Of a stretch of DNA of 64,000 nucleotides, positions 26,880 through 36,302 are shown piece by piece. Below the pieces are notes generated by a model. That model saw only the letters and a program-made list of their open reading frames with translations. It did not search any database and was not told the DNA's origin. A program made the position numbers and the translations under genes. The stretch's first letter is position 1; every line of letters starts with the position of its first letter. The DNA comes from Oscillospiraceae bacterium (GTDB lineage: Bacteria > Bacillota > Clostridia > Oscillospirales > Acutalibacteraceae), in assembly GCA_902769255.1 (NCBI GenBank), contig CACXOM010000002.1:62001-126000 (forward strand), written 5' to 3'.

Positions 26880-27560
26880 TTGAGAATGAGAAGAAAAAAG
26901 AATATTGATATTCGTATAGAAAATTGTGGAAAATGGTACAATTCTTTTAACAGCGAGCAAAAAGATGCAAGAGTTGTTGAAAAAGAATTGATTGATTTTA
27001 AAGACTTTTTTGGTAATGAAAACGATGTTGTTCTTGAAATAGGTTGCGGTAAAGGAAAATTTGCTATTGAATTGGCAAAGCAAAACCCTAATATTAATGT
27101 TTTGGCGGTTGAAAAGTGCGATAATGTTTTGGTTGCCGCTGCCGAAAAAGCAAGAGATGAAAAACAAGAAAATTTACGATTTTTATGTTGCGGAGCAGAA
27201 TATTTGCAAAGATATATTGATGAAAATTCAATTTCAGCGCTTTATCTTAATTTTTCTTGCCCTTATCCTAAAAAGAGGTACAGCAACAACCGATTAACTC
27301 ATAAAAAGTTTTTAGAAATTTACAAAAAAATACTTAAAAAAGACGCTTTTATTTATCAAAAAACCGATAATTTGCACTTTTTTGAATATTCGCTTGCAAG
27401 TTTTTCTAATAACGATTTTTATATAAACGATATTTCGCTTGACTTGCACAACAGCAAAATTCAGGGTAATATTATGACAGAATATGAAGAAAAGTTTTCT
27501 TCGCAAGGTTTTGCGATTTACTATTTAAAAACAAGTTTGAACAAAAAGGAGGAACAATAA
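26880..27560 (+). CDS. trmB: tRNA (guanine-N7-)-methyltransferase
   Basis: This 226-residue class I methyltransferase makes m7G46 in tRNA using S-adenosylmethionine. The SAM motif VLEIGCGKGKFAIELA (about residues 44-60), LAVEKCDNVL, and the family signature LNFSCPYPKKRYSNNRLTHKKF (around residue 125-145) are typical of TrmB. In most relatives the second motif is LNFSDPWPK; here the aspartate-proline-tryptophan part reads CPY, a variant. TTG 26880 or ATG 26886 may be the start. It overlaps the deacetylase start (TAATG). Confidence 0.85.
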   Translation: MRMRRKKNIDIRIENCGKWYNSFNSEQKDARVVEKELIDFKDFFGNENDVVLEIGCGKGKFAIELAKQNPNINVLAVEKCDNVLVAAAEKARDEKQENLRFLCCGAEYLQRYIDENSISALYLNFSCPYPKKRYSNNRLTHKKFLEIYKKILKKDAFIYQKTDNLHFFEYSLASFSNNDFYINDISLDLHNSKIQGNIMTEYEEKFSSQGFAIYYLKTSLNKKEEQ

Positions 27561-28201
27561 TGCCTAAAAAATATCTCTCACTTACTTTTGATGACGGACC
27601 GAACACAGTTGTAACTCCAGTTGTTTTAGATAAACTTGAAAAATACGGCATTACCGCTACATTTTTTGTAAACGGAAAATATATGTGCGATGAAACAAAA
27701 CCTGTTATTGACAGAGCATTAGCGCTCGGATGTGAATATCAAAATCATTCTTTAACGCACGCAGTTATGCCCGAACTTGAAAAAGAAGAAATTGAACATG
27801 AAGTTTACGGCAACGATAAAATCATTGAAAAATATACAAAAACTGTGCCAAAATTTTTCAGACCGCCTGCAATTAGGGTAAATAAGCTGTTTTTTGATAC
27901 TATTACAGATAAATTTTTTATTTGCGGGGTTTGTTCATCTGATTGGTCGAAAGATGAAACTAAAGAAGAAACGGCAAGCATTATTTTACCGCAAATTCAA
28001 AACGGCGATGTGGTTTTGCTACACGACTCTGCGCATAATATGAAATCAGCCGAAGCGCTTGATTTAATAATTCCGCCGTTATTAGAACAAGGCTATGAAT
28101 TTGTTAATATTTCAAAACTTTTTGAAATATTTGATGTTAAAAACAGAAAATATGTTATTTTCTCGGGTGTAAACAAAGAGCATAATTACAACATGGAGTA
28201 A
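27560..28201 (+). CDS. Polysaccharide deacetylase, NodB fold
   Basis: The 213-residue protein carries LSLTFDDGPN (metal-binding aspartate motif, near residue 6), NHSLTH (zinc-binding HxxxH motif, about residue 72), FFRPPAIR and VLLHDSAHN, all motifs of carbohydrate esterase family 4. No signal peptide is present. It would remove N-acetyl groups from peptidoglycan or chitooligosaccharides if exported, or act on an intracellular substrate. It has GGAGG before ATG 27560 and overlaps the trmB stop. Confidence 0.85.
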   Translation: MPKKYLSLTFDDGPNTVVTPVVLDKLEKYGITATFFVNGKYMCDETKPVIDRALALGCEYQNHSLTHAVMPELEKEEIEHEVYGNDKIIEKYTKTVPKFFRPPAIRVNKLFFDTITDKFFICGVCSSDWSKDETKEETASIILPQIQNGDVVLLHDSAHNMKSAEALDLIIPPLLEQGYEFVNISKLFEIFDVKNRKYVIFSGVNKEHNYNME

Positions 28202-28206
28202 TTTTT

Positions 28207-29241
28207 ATGAAGATAATACATACCGGCGATATTCATTTAAATTCGCCGCTTCAAAGCAGTTTTTCGCTTGAAAAAGCAAAAATTCGCAACAATGAAATAA
28301 TGCAAACATTTAAAAAAATGGTTGAGTTTGCAAAAAACAACGATATAGAAGTTGTTATTATTGCAGGCGATTTTTTCGATTGCAACAACATTTCAAAGAA
28401 AACTGAACAATTTGTTTTTGATGTCATTTCATCAGCCGAAAAAACAAAATTTTTGTATTTAGCGGGTAATCATGATGAAAAAGTAGAATTTAGAGAAAAA
28501 TTGCCTGATAATTTAATAGTTTTAAAAGACGGCGAAAAGCATTTTTATGAAAATGTATGTATTTGCGGTATTGAAAGTTATAACAGCATTGATTTTTCAA
28601 AAGAAAACTATAATATCGCAGTTATGCACGGTGAAATTGTAAACGGCTTTGACAAATATCAAATAAATTTAAAAGAGCTTCAAAACAAAAATATCGATTA
28701 TCTTGCGCTCGGTCATATTCACAAAGGCGGGGAGGGCAAAATTGATGAGCGAGGCGAATACGCTTATTGCGGTGTGCTTGACAGCAGAGGTTACGGCGAA
28801 TACGGCGAACACGGCTTTATTTTGCTTGATACTGATTTAAAACAGCGCAAGTTTGTTTGTATGTCATCTCGAATTGCTGTAAAACAAGAGGTTGATATTT
28901 CAAATTTAAAATCAAATGTCGAAATTTTAAATGCTATTGCAAAAGCAGTTGAGACTATTGATAATTCATCAATAGTAAAAGTCGTTTTAACAGGCGGTTA
29001 TGATGAAAACTTGTTAAAAGATATTAATTATTTACAACAAAGTTTTGAAGAAAAGTTTTTTAATTTTAAAATTGAAGATAATTCGGTTATTAAGATTGAT
29101 TATGATTCTTATAAAAACGATATTTCGCTTAAAGGCGAATTTGTAAGACAGGTTCAAAATGGCGATTATTCGTCAAATTTGCTTAATAAAATCCTAATTT
29201 CAGGTTTTAGCGCGCTTTGTGATGAGGGAATTGACTTATGA
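28207..29241 (+). CDS. Mre11/SbcD-type DNA exonuclease (YhaO-like)
   Basis: The 344-residue metallophosphoesterase has the ordered motifs HTGDIHLN, GDFFD, AGNHDE, MHGE and LGHIHKGG, as in SbcD and Mre11. It overlaps the next gene, an SbcC/Rad50-like ATPase, by 4 bases, the usual nuclease-ATPase pairing. The closest known pair in Firmicutes is YhaO-YhaN. The role is probably double-strand break or hairpin processing. Confidence 0.85.
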   Translation: MKIIHTGDIHLNSPLQSSFSLEKAKIRNNEIMQTFKKMVEFAKNNDIEVVIIAGDFFDCNNISKKTEQFVFDVISSAEKTKFLYLAGNHDEKVEFREKLPDNLIVLKDGEKHFYENVCICGIESYNSIDFSKENYNIAVMHGEIVNGFDKYQINLKELQNKNIDYLALGHIHKGGEGKIDERGEYAYCGVLDSRGYGEYGEHGFILLDTDLKQRKFVCMSSRIAVKQEVDISNLKSNVEILNAIAKAVETIDNSSIVKVVLTGGYDENLLKDINYLQQSFEEKFFNFKIEDNSVIKIDYDSYKNDISLKGEFVRQVQNGDYSSNLLNKILISGFSALCDEGIDL

Positions 29242-31148
29242 GATTAGAAAAATGTTATATTGAAAATTTCGGAAAATTGAGCGATTTTTCTTATGATTTT
29301 GATTCCAAAATTAACATAATCGAAGAAAAAAACGGCTACGGCAAAAGTACGCTTTGCGCATTTATTAAGGCGATGTTTTACGGGCTTCAGGGCGTTAGAA
29401 TAAAGAGTTTAGAAGAAAACGAAAGAAAAATGTTTTTGCCTTGGCAAGGCGGTAATTTTGGCGGTTATTTAGATTTTTGCGCTAATGAAAAGCGTTATCG
29501 AATTGAGCGAAAATTTGGTGAAACCGCAAAAGGCGATAAGTTTTCTTTAATTGACTTGCTCTCAGGCGAGCAAAGTGCAGATTTTTCTGAAAACATCGGC
29601 GAAGAACTTTTTGGAATTGATGTAAACGGGTTTGAAAAATGCACTTATTACACCTCTTCAAGTGCCGAAAAGGCTGTTCCTGCTTCAATTCTTGCAAAAC
29701 TTTTTGATAATTCTGATAATATTAATGCTTTTGAAAATGCATTAAAAAGGCTCGAAAAGAAAGAAAAATATTATCAAACTGCTCGAAACACAGGCATTAT
29801 TCCGACAATGCAAGCAAAACTTAGCCACTTGCAAACCCAAACATTTGAGTTAGAAGAAAAAATTAAAAGCGCTGATGAAATTAAAGCAAATTTAAACTTG
29901 CTAAATAAACAAAAAAGCGATTTAGAAAAGCAACTTGAAAGTGTTAGAAAAGAAATAAGCGATACTTCAAAAAGTGACGCACAACTTGAAGTTGCAAAAG
30001 AAAAAATAAAGTATTATAACTCGCTTGTTCAAAAGAAAAATCAAGCAAAGGAAAATATTGATTTAATTTCTAAAAGATATAAAAATGACCTGCCGAGTGA
30101 AGAAAAAATCAACGAGATTTCATCGCTTGTTGAAAAAAACAGACAGTTAAATGCAGTAAAACATAAGAAATTTAGTTTTATTTTGCCTATTGCTATCGCT
30201 GTTTTAAGTGTACTGTTTTTAGTTTTTTCTTTTGTTTTTACAAAATTATTTATTCCGTTTATTATCTGTTTTGGCGTTGCGTTTTTCACTTCTGTTGCAG
30301 GATTATTTATAGTAATTTCTGCCAATAAAAAGGAAGAAAAATCGAAAATAGAAAAAGAAAATCTAAATAACAGCATTAAAACTGCTTTTTCTGAAATTCT
30401 TGTTTTGCCTGATGATGATTTTGACGACAACATAAAATTATTAAATAAAGATTTTTATGAAATAAGGCAAGAAAAAAAGAATTATGAAGAATATTTAAAT
30501 CAGGCGAAAGATTACTATAATAAAATGAATTTAGGTGAATTTAAAGACGGTGTAAAATCGACTTCGTCAACTGAATTAGAATCAAAAGAAAAGCAGATTT
30601 TAAGTAAAATTAACGATATTTCTTATCAAACAATCAATTTAAATAACTCGCTTGAAAAAATTGAATTTTTTGAAGATGAATTGCTTGAAATAAGGCGCGA
30701 ATTTGACAAAATGAGCGAAGAACTAAAAATTTCTCAAGAAAACTATCAGGCAATTGTTATCGCAAAAGATTTAATTTTAAAATCAAATGACAATTTGACA
30801 CTAAAATATAAAGAAAAAATCAGCAACAATTTTGTTGAAAATTTAAAATTGGCTTTTGATAATTGCGAGGCGGTTTTAAGCAATAATTTTGATGTAAAAA
30901 TCAGCGAAGCAGGGGAGTTTAGAGAAATTCATAGTTTCTCTTCGGGTCAAAAAACCGCTATTGAACTTGCTTTAAGACTTTCGATTATTGATTCAATTTT
31001 TGAAAACGAAAAACCTTTCATTATTTTAGATGATTCTTTTAACAATTTAGATGATGATGCGTTTAAATCGATAACCCAAAAATTGCGTGAAATAAGCCAA
31101 AATATACAAATAATCTATTTTACCTGTTCAAAAAGTAGGATTTTTTAA
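29238..31148 (+). CDS. Rad50/SbcC-like ATPase with membrane hairpin (YhaN-like)
   Basis: The 636-residue protein starts with an ABC-type head (Walker A EKNGYGKST, about residues 32-40). It has coiled coils, two adjacent hydrophobic segments (about residues 316-355) and a C-terminal signature SSGQKTAIELAL with Walker B FIILDDSFNNLD. The central membrane hairpin replaces the zinc hook of SbcC and is typical of YhaN-like proteins. It pairs with the upstream nuclease. A terminator overlaps its last codons. Confidence 0.8.
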   Translation: MRLEKCYIENFGKLSDFSYDFDSKINIIEEKNGYGKSTLCAFIKAMFYGLQGVRIKSLEENERKMFLPWQGGNFGGYLDFCANEKRYRIERKFGETAKGDKFSLIDLLSGEQSADFSENIGEELFGIDVNGFEKCTYYTSSSAEKAVPASILAKLFDNSDNINAFENALKRLEKKEKYYQTARNTGIIPTMQAKLSHLQTQTFELEEKIKSADEIKANLNLLNKQKSDLEKQLESVRKEISDTSKSDAQLEVAKEKIKYYNSLVQKKNQAKENIDLISKRYKNDLPSEEKINEISSLVEKNRQLNAVKHKKFSFILPIAIAVLSVLFLVFSFVFTKLFIPFIICFGVAFFTSVAGLFIVISANKKEEKSKIEKENLNNSIKTAFSEILVLPDDDFDDNIKLLNKDFYEIRQEKKNYEEYLNQAKDYYNKMNLGEFKDGVKSTSSTELESKEKQILSKINDISYQTINLNNSLEKIEFFEDELLEIRREFDKMSEELKISQENYQAIVIAKDLILKSNDNLTLKYKEKISNNFVENLKLAFDNCEAVLSNNFDVKISEAGEFREIHSFSSGQKTAIELALRLSIIDSIFENEKPFIILDDSFNNLDDDAFKSITQKLREISQNIQIIYFTCSKSRIF

Positions 31149-31163
31149 AAAAATCCTACTTTT
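31131..31163 (+). terminator. Intrinsic terminator after the YhaO/YhaN-like pair
   Basis: AAAGTAGGATTTTT pairs with AAAAATCCTACTTT, ending in T-rich sequence. The stem overlaps the stop codon of the ATPase gene and works in both directions. Confidence 0.75.
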
Positions 31164-31177
31164 GTTGTATATTTCCC

Positions 31178-31206
31178 TTTTCAAATCGAGAAATTTATGG
31201 TAAAAT
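31178..31206 (+). promoter_or_regulatory. Candidate promoter of the rnf operon
   Basis: TTTTCA (31178-31183), 17 bases, then TAAAAT (31201-31206) lie 34 bases before rnfC. The -35 box is weak. Confidence 0.45.
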
Positions 31207-31239
31207 AATATAGATAATTTTTGAAAGCGAGATTTTTAA

Positions 31240-32568
31240 ATGAAACTTAAATCATTTAAGAGAGGTATTCACCCTAAAGGCAATAAACAGTTTACCTGTG
31301 ATAAGTCTATTTTAGAGTTTATTTCAAATGAAAATGCGGTTTATCCTTTGTCGCAGCATATCGGTGCACCGTGTGAGCCTGTTGTAGCTGTCGGTGACGA
31401 GGTTAAAAAAGGTCAATTAATTGCAAAAGCAACTTCTTTTGTTTCTTGCAATATTTTTTCTGCCGTTTCGGGCAAAGTTATTGATATTAAACCTGTTGCA
31501 ACAACAAGCGGTGAAACCGCTCAAAGCATAATTATTGAAAATGACGGCAAATTTGAAGAAATTGAAAATTTCGGCAAAAAGGAAGATTATTCTAAATTTG
31601 ACAGAGAAAAAATTCTTGAAAAAATTCAATATGCCGGTATTGTAGGTCTTGGCGGTGCAGGTTTTCCGACTCATGTGAAACTGTCGCCGAAAGAGCCTGA
31701 AAAAATTGATTATTTAATTATAAATGCCGCAGAATGTGAGCCTTATTTGACATCTGATTATAGACTTATGCTCGAAAAGGGCGAAAAGTTAGTCGAAGGC
31801 ATTAAAATTTTGCTTAAACTTTTTGACAATGCAAAATGCGTTATCGGTATTGAAAACAATAAAACAGATGCTTACAAGCATTTAAAAAGCATTATTGACG
31901 ATGAAAAAATTGAATGTCAACTTTTAAAAGCAAAATATCCGCAAGGCGGCGAAAGAATGCTTATAAAAGCGATTACAGGTAGAGAAATTAACTCGAAAAT
32001 GCTTCCGGCAGATGCTGGTTGTGTAGTGGTTAATGTTGCTACAACAATCGCGTGTTTTGACGCTGTTGCAAACAACATTCCGCTTATTAGGCGTGTTGTT
32101 ACCATTACAGGTGACGCTATTAAAGAGCCTTGCAATTTGCTCGTAAATATCGGCAGTTCGCACAAAGAACTTTTAGAGGTTGCAGGCGGTTTTTTAACTC
32201 AACCAGAAAAAATGGTTTCGGGCGGTCCTATGATGGGTACTGCACTTTTTGAGATTGACTTACCTGTTACAAAAACATCATCTTCTATTTTGGCTTTTCA
32301 AAAAGACGAAGTCGCCAAAATACCTACTTCTGCTTGTATTCATTGCGGAAGATGTCTTGGCGCATGTCCTGAAAAATTAGTTCCTCAACTTATGATGGCA
32401 GCGAGCGATAATTCTCAATTTGATGAATTTGAAAAACTTCACGGAATGGAATGTATTGAATGCGGTTCTTGTACATATGTCTGTCCGGCAAAGCGTCCAC
32501 TTACACAGAGTTTTAAATATGCTAAGCGAGAAGTTATTAAGAAAAGAAAGAAAGGGGAGAAAAAATAA
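31240..32568 (+). CDS. rnfC: Rnf complex subunit C
   Basis: The 442-residue peripheral subunit takes part in electron transfer between ferredoxin and NAD+. It has the NADH/FMN-binding GLGGAGFPTHVKL (around residue 135) and two ferredoxin-like clusters (CIHCGRCLGACPEK and CIECGSCTYVCPAK, about residues 367-420). It is the first gene of C-D-G-E-A-B, the clostridial order, preceded by AGCGAG. The stop overlaps the rnfD start by one base (TAATG). The complex couples electron flow to sodium or proton export. Confidence 0.95.
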   Translation: MKLKSFKRGIHPKGNKQFTCDKSILEFISNENAVYPLSQHIGAPCEPVVAVGDEVKKGQLIAKATSFVSCNIFSAVSGKVIDIKPVATTSGETAQSIIIENDGKFEEIENFGKKEDYSKFDREKILEKIQYAGIVGLGGAGFPTHVKLSPKEPEKIDYLIINAAECEPYLTSDYRLMLEKGEKLVEGIKILLKLFDNAKCVIGIENNKTDAYKHLKSIIDDEKIECQLLKAKYPQGGERMLIKAITGREINSKMLPADAGCVVVNVATTIACFDAVANNIPLIRRVVTITGDAIKEPCNLLVNIGSSHKELLEVAGGFLTQPEKMVSGGPMMGTALFEIDLPVTKTSSSILAFQKDEVAKIPTSACIHCGRCLGACPEKLVPQLMMAASDNSQFDEFEKLHGMECIECGSCTYVCPAKRPLTQSFKYAKREVIKKRKKGEKK

Positions 32569-33539
32569 TGTTTAGAAATATTAATGTAAGCGTTTCACCG
32601 CATATTCGTGATAAACGCACTACACAAAATATTATGCTCGATGTTTGCATAGCGTTGTTTTTTCCTCTTTTGGCAGGCGTTTACGCTTATGGTTTAAGTG
32701 CTTTAATAACAATCGTTTTGTGCGTTATTTCTTGTGTAGGTTTTGAGTTATTATTTCAATTAGGAATGAAGAAAAAGGTTACTATAAGCGACTTAAGCGC
32801 ATTGGTAACAGGTATGATTTTAGCGGTCAATATGCCCGCAAGCGTGCCTTGGTTTATTCCTGTTTTAGGCGGATTTTTTGCAATAATAATTGTTAAGCAA
32901 CTTTTTGGCGGTTTAGGTCAAAACTTTATGAACCCAGCCCTTGGCGCAAGATGTTTTTTAGTTATTTCATTTGCAAGTATAATGACAAATTTTTCAACAG
33001 ATATTAATTATTTGTTTTCAAAACCTGATGTTGTAACTTCTGCTACTCCTATGGCTATGGTTAAATCAGGCGTTGTTACAAATTGGTTTGATATGCTTGT
33101 TAATACTCATGCAGGCTGTATTGGTGAAGTTTCGGCAATTGCTATTTTAATCGGCGCGGCTTATATGATTATTCGCAGAGTAATTGATGTAAAAATTCCT
33201 TTTATTTACATAATTTCAACTTTATGCTTTGTTGCATTAATTCAAACAATTAAGGGCGAGACAATAACATTTGATTATATGATGGTTCAACTTTGCGGCG
33301 GCGGTCTTTTAATTGGTTCATTCTTTATGGCTACTGATTATGTTACTTCGCCTATTACCAACAAAGGCAAAGTTATTTATGCTTTGATTTTAGGACTTAT
33401 GACTTCGCTTATTAGAACAGTTAGTCCTTCAAACGAGGGTGTTTCTTATTCGATTATCATCGGCAATATGTTAACGCCTTTAATCGAAAAATTCACAGTT
33501 CCTAAACCATTTGGTTACAAGAAAGGAGCAGTGAAATGA
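32568..33539 (+). CDS. rnfD: Rnf complex subunit D
   Basis: The 323-residue integral membrane protein has about nine hydrophobic segments. The SATPMAMV stretch (about residue 164) is the covalent FMN attachment site of RnfD/NqrB (the threonine receives FMN through ApbE). FMNPALGARCF and TDYVTSPIT are further family motifs. It overlaps rnfG by 4 bases. Confidence 0.95.
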   Translation: MFRNINVSVSPHIRDKRTTQNIMLDVCIALFFPLLAGVYAYGLSALITIVLCVISCVGFELLFQLGMKKKVTISDLSALVTGMILAVNMPASVPWFIPVLGGFFAIIIVKQLFGGLGQNFMNPALGARCFLVISFASIMTNFSTDINYLFSKPDVVTSATPMAMVKSGVVTNWFDMLVNTHAGCIGEVSAIAILIGAAYMIIRRVIDVKIPFIYIISTLCFVALIQTIKGETITFDYMMVQLCGGGLLIGSFFMATDYVTSPITNKGKVIYALILGLMTSLIRTVSPSNEGVSYSIIIGNMLTPLIEKFTVPKPFGYKKGAVK

Positions 33540-34084
33540 AAACAATAATTAAAAACGCTTTAATTCTAACTTTAATTACATTAGTCGCAGGTACTGCTTT
33601 GGCTTTTGTTTATTCTGTAACAAAAGAGCCTATTGAACTTTCAGACAAAAAAGCGACTATGGATGCTTATTCGGTTGTTTTCGAAAACGCCGAATTTGAA
33701 GAATTAAATATAAAAGATTATTCCGATGAGAATAATTCTACCGTATCGGCGGTATCAAAAGCCAAAAAGGAAGGCAAACTTGCAGGTTATGTTTTTACTT
33801 GCGCTTCAAAGGGCTACGGCGGTGATATAAAACTTGCTGTCGGGGTTGATTTAAGCGGAAATATAACAGGAATTTCTGTTTTAGACGCTTCAAACGAGAC
33901 ACCCGGTCTTGGTGCAAGAGTAAAAGAAGACAAGTTTACCGCAAAATTTAAAAATGTAAATTCCGATACTTTAAGCGATGTTGACGCAATTTCAGGCGCA
34001 ACTTATTCGAGCAAAGGCGTTAAAAACGCTGTTTTTGCGAGTTTGAAGTATTTTAACGACAATTTAAAAGGGGAGGGCAAATAA
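33536..34084 (+). CDS. rnfG: Rnf complex subunit G
   Basis: The 182-residue protein has one N-terminal membrane helix (residues 7-27) and an extracytoplasmic FMN-binding domain. ISGATYSSKGV (about residues 153-163) contains the threonine that is flavinylated by ApbE. Adjacent rnfD and rnfE confirm the identity. Confidence 0.95.
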   Translation: MKTIIKNALILTLITLVAGTALAFVYSVTKEPIELSDKKATMDAYSVVFENAEFEELNIKDYSDENNSTVSAVSKAKKEGKLAGYVFTCASKGYGGDIKLAVGVDLSGNITGISVLDASNETPGLGARVKEDKFTAKFKNVNSDTLSDVDAISGATYSSKGVKNAVFASLKYFNDNLKGEGK

Positions 34085-34085
34085 G

Positions 34086-34874
34086 ATGAAAAGATGTATT
34101 GAAAGACTTTTCAACGGTCTTATTAAAGAAAACCCGACCTTTGTGTTAATGCTTGGTATGTGTCCGACTTTGGCGGTTACAACATCTGCTTTTAACGGCT
34201 TTGGTATGGGACTTTCGACTACCGCCGTGTTAATTATGTCAAACTTAATGATTTCGGCACTAAGAAAAGTTATACCTAACGGCGTGAGAATGCCTGCATT
34301 TATCGTTATTGTTGCATCTTTCGTAACAATAGTTCAACTTGTTTTAAAGGCTTATGTGCCTTCGCTTGATAAATCGCTCGGCGTGTTTATTCCTTTGATA
34401 GTTGTAAACTGCATTATTTTGGGTAGAGCAGAGGCTTATGCTTCTAAAAACCCTGTTTTACCTTCGATTTTTGACGGTATCGGTATGGGTCTTGGTTTTA
34501 CCGGTGCATTAACAATAATCGGCGCTGTTCGTGAAATTTTGGGTTCTGGCGCAGTATTTGGCTATCAAATTTTATCTGAAAAAGTATTTACCCCTATTTC
34601 AATATTTATTTTAGCTCCCGGTGCATTTTTTGTACTCGCTTGTCTTACAGCGTTGCAAAATAAATTTAAAGCACCTTCGGCAACTAACATTGAGGGTGAA
34701 AAATTGGCTTGCAACAGCCATTGCGCAACTTGCGTTGGCAAACAAAGTTGCATTAACCACCAATTAGTTGAAAAACAAAAAATAGAAATTGCCGAAAAAG
34801 AAAAACAGGAAAAACTAAAAAAAGCTGAAGAGTTAAAAAGAAAAATGGCTGAAAATAAAGGAGGTAATGAATAA
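34086..34874 (+). CDS. rnfE: Rnf complex subunit E with a cysteine-rich C-terminal tail
   Basis: The 262-residue membrane protein carries the RnfE core (NPTFVLMLGMCPTLAVT, GRAEAYASKNP, IGMGLGFTGAL; about residues 1-200). The C-terminal extension of about 55 residues is unusual: CNSHCATCVGKQSC (about residues 210-224) and then a lysine/glutamate-rich helix. RnfE proteins usually end near residue 200, so the four cysteines may bind a metal or cluster. The rnfA start follows at once. Confidence 0.9.
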   Translation: MKRCIERLFNGLIKENPTFVLMLGMCPTLAVTTSAFNGFGMGLSTTAVLIMSNLMISALRKVIPNGVRMPAFIVIVASFVTIVQLVLKAYVPSLDKSLGVFIPLIVVNCIILGRAEAYASKNPVLPSIFDGIGMGLGFTGALTIIGAVREILGSGAVFGYQILSEKVFTPISIFILAPGAFFVLACLTALQNKFKAPSATNIEGEKLACNSHCATCVGKQSCINHQLVEKQKIEIAEKEKQEKLKKAEELKRKMAENKGGNE

Positions 34875-35482
34875 TGGAAATTTTAAAAACTGTATTTATT
34901 ACCTTAATTTCAACAACGCTTATTAACAATGTTGTTTTATCGCAATTTTTAGGTTTATGTCCGTTTTTAGGCGTTTCAAAGTCAACAAAATCCGCCGGCG
35001 GTATGGGCGGAGCGGTAATATTTGTTATTACTGTTTCTTCACTTTTAGCATCACTTGCTTATACTTTTATTTTAAAACCGCTTGGTCTTGAATATTTGCA
35101 AACAATTGCGTTTATCGTAATTATTGCGGCACTTGTTCAGTTTGTTGAAATGTTTTTGAAAAAGAAAATACCTTCGCTTTACAATGCGCTCGGCGTTTAT
35201 TTACCGCTTATTACTACTAACTGTGCGGTTTTAGGTGTTGCAATCAACAATGTAACTAATTTCAACAACGGCGATTTTTCAGCGCTTCAAACTGTTTTGA
35301 TGAGCGTTTTAACAGGATTTGGCACCGCAGTCGGCTTTGCAATTTCAATTTTAATTTTAGCCGGTATTCGTGAGAAAATACAATTTAACGATATTCCGAA
35401 ATCTTTTAAGGGTATGCCTATTACTTTGATAACAGCAGGCCTTATGGCTATTGCCTTTTTCGGATTTCAAGGTTTAATTTAA
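34874..35482 (+). CDS. rnfA: Rnf complex subunit A
   Basis: The 202-residue integral membrane protein has six hydrophobic segments and conserved NNVVLSQFLGLCPFLGVS and PLITTNCAVLGVAI motifs, whose cysteines bind a [2Fe-2S] cluster shared with RnfE in the membrane. The gene overlaps the rnfE stop by one base and is followed by rnfB. Confidence 0.95.
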   Translation: MEILKTVFITLISTTLINNVVLSQFLGLCPFLGVSKSTKSAGGMGGAVIFVITVSSLLASLAYTFILKPLGLEYLQTIAFIVIIAALVQFVEMFLKKKIPSLYNALGVYLPLITTNCAVLGVAINNVTNFNNGDFSALQTVLMSVLTGFGTAVGFAISILILAGIREKIQFNDIPKSFKGMPITLITAGLMAIAFFGFQGLI

Positions 35483-35498
35483 GAAAGGCGGTTTTAAA

Positions 35499-36302
35499 AT
35501 GGATTATACTTTTATAATTATTTCAGCCGCCGTAATTGGTGCAATAGCGCTTTTAATCGGTTTGTTTTTAGGCTTTTCTGAAAAGAAATTTCATGTTGAA
35601 GTTGACCAAAAAGAAGTCGATGTCAGAGAATGTTTACCCGGCAACAACTGCGGCGGTTGCGGATTTGCCTCTTGCGATGATTTAGCATCAAAAATCGCAA
35701 AAGGGGAGGCTAAACCTAATTCTTGTCCTGTCGGCGGTCAGGTTGTTGCTGAAAAGATTGCAAAAATAATGGGTGTTAGCGCTGAAAAAAGTGTTCGTAA
35801 AGTTGCAGTTGTAAAATGTATGGGCGCTTGCGATAAGTCGGAATTTATTTATAATTACTACGGTGCGCTCGACTGCAACAGAGTTTCGGTAACTCCGGGC
35901 AGGGGAGCAAAAGCCTGCGCTTATGGTTGTTTGGGACTTGGCACTTGCGCTTCGGTCTGTAAATTCGGCGCTATTAAAAATATTAACGGTCGTTCTTTTG
36001 TTTCTCGTGAGGATTGCAAAGGTTGCGGAATGTGCGTTGAAGCCTGTCCTAACAATTTAATTGAACTTGTGCCTTATGATGCAAAATTTGTTGTACAATG
36101 CTTTTCACAAGAAAAGGGTAAGGCTGTTAAAGATATGTGTAAAGCAGGCTGTATCGGTTGCGGACTTTGTCAAAAACTATGTCCTGTCGGTGCAATTACG
36201 CTTGAAAACAACATTGCTCATATTGATTATGAAAAATGCACTTCGTGCGGACTTTGCGCTTCTAAATGTCCTTCTAAAATTATTATTAAACAGCATGATT
36301 AA
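35499..36302 (+). CDS. rnfB: Rnf complex subunit B
   Basis: The 267-residue iron-sulfur protein has an N-terminal membrane anchor (residues 4-27), then the cluster motif CLPGNNCGGCGFASC (about residue 45) and several ferredoxin CxxCxxCxxxC motifs (CKGCGMCVEACP, CIGCGLCQKLCP, CTSCGLCASKCP). It is the ferredoxin-facing subunit. AAGGCGG precedes the ATG. Its stop overlaps the apbE start. Confidence 0.95.
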   Translation: MDYTFIIISAAVIGAIALLIGLFLGFSEKKFHVEVDQKEVDVRECLPGNNCGGCGFASCDDLASKIAKGEAKPNSCPVGGQVVAEKIAKIMGVSAEKSVRKVAVVKCMGACDKSEFIYNYYGALDCNRVSVTPGRGAKACAYGCLGLGTCASVCKFGAIKNINGRSFVSREDCKGCGMCVEACPNNLIELVPYDAKFVVQCFSQEKGKAVKDMCKAGCIGCGLCQKLCPVGAITLENNIAHIDYEKCTSCGLCASKCPSKIIIKQHD

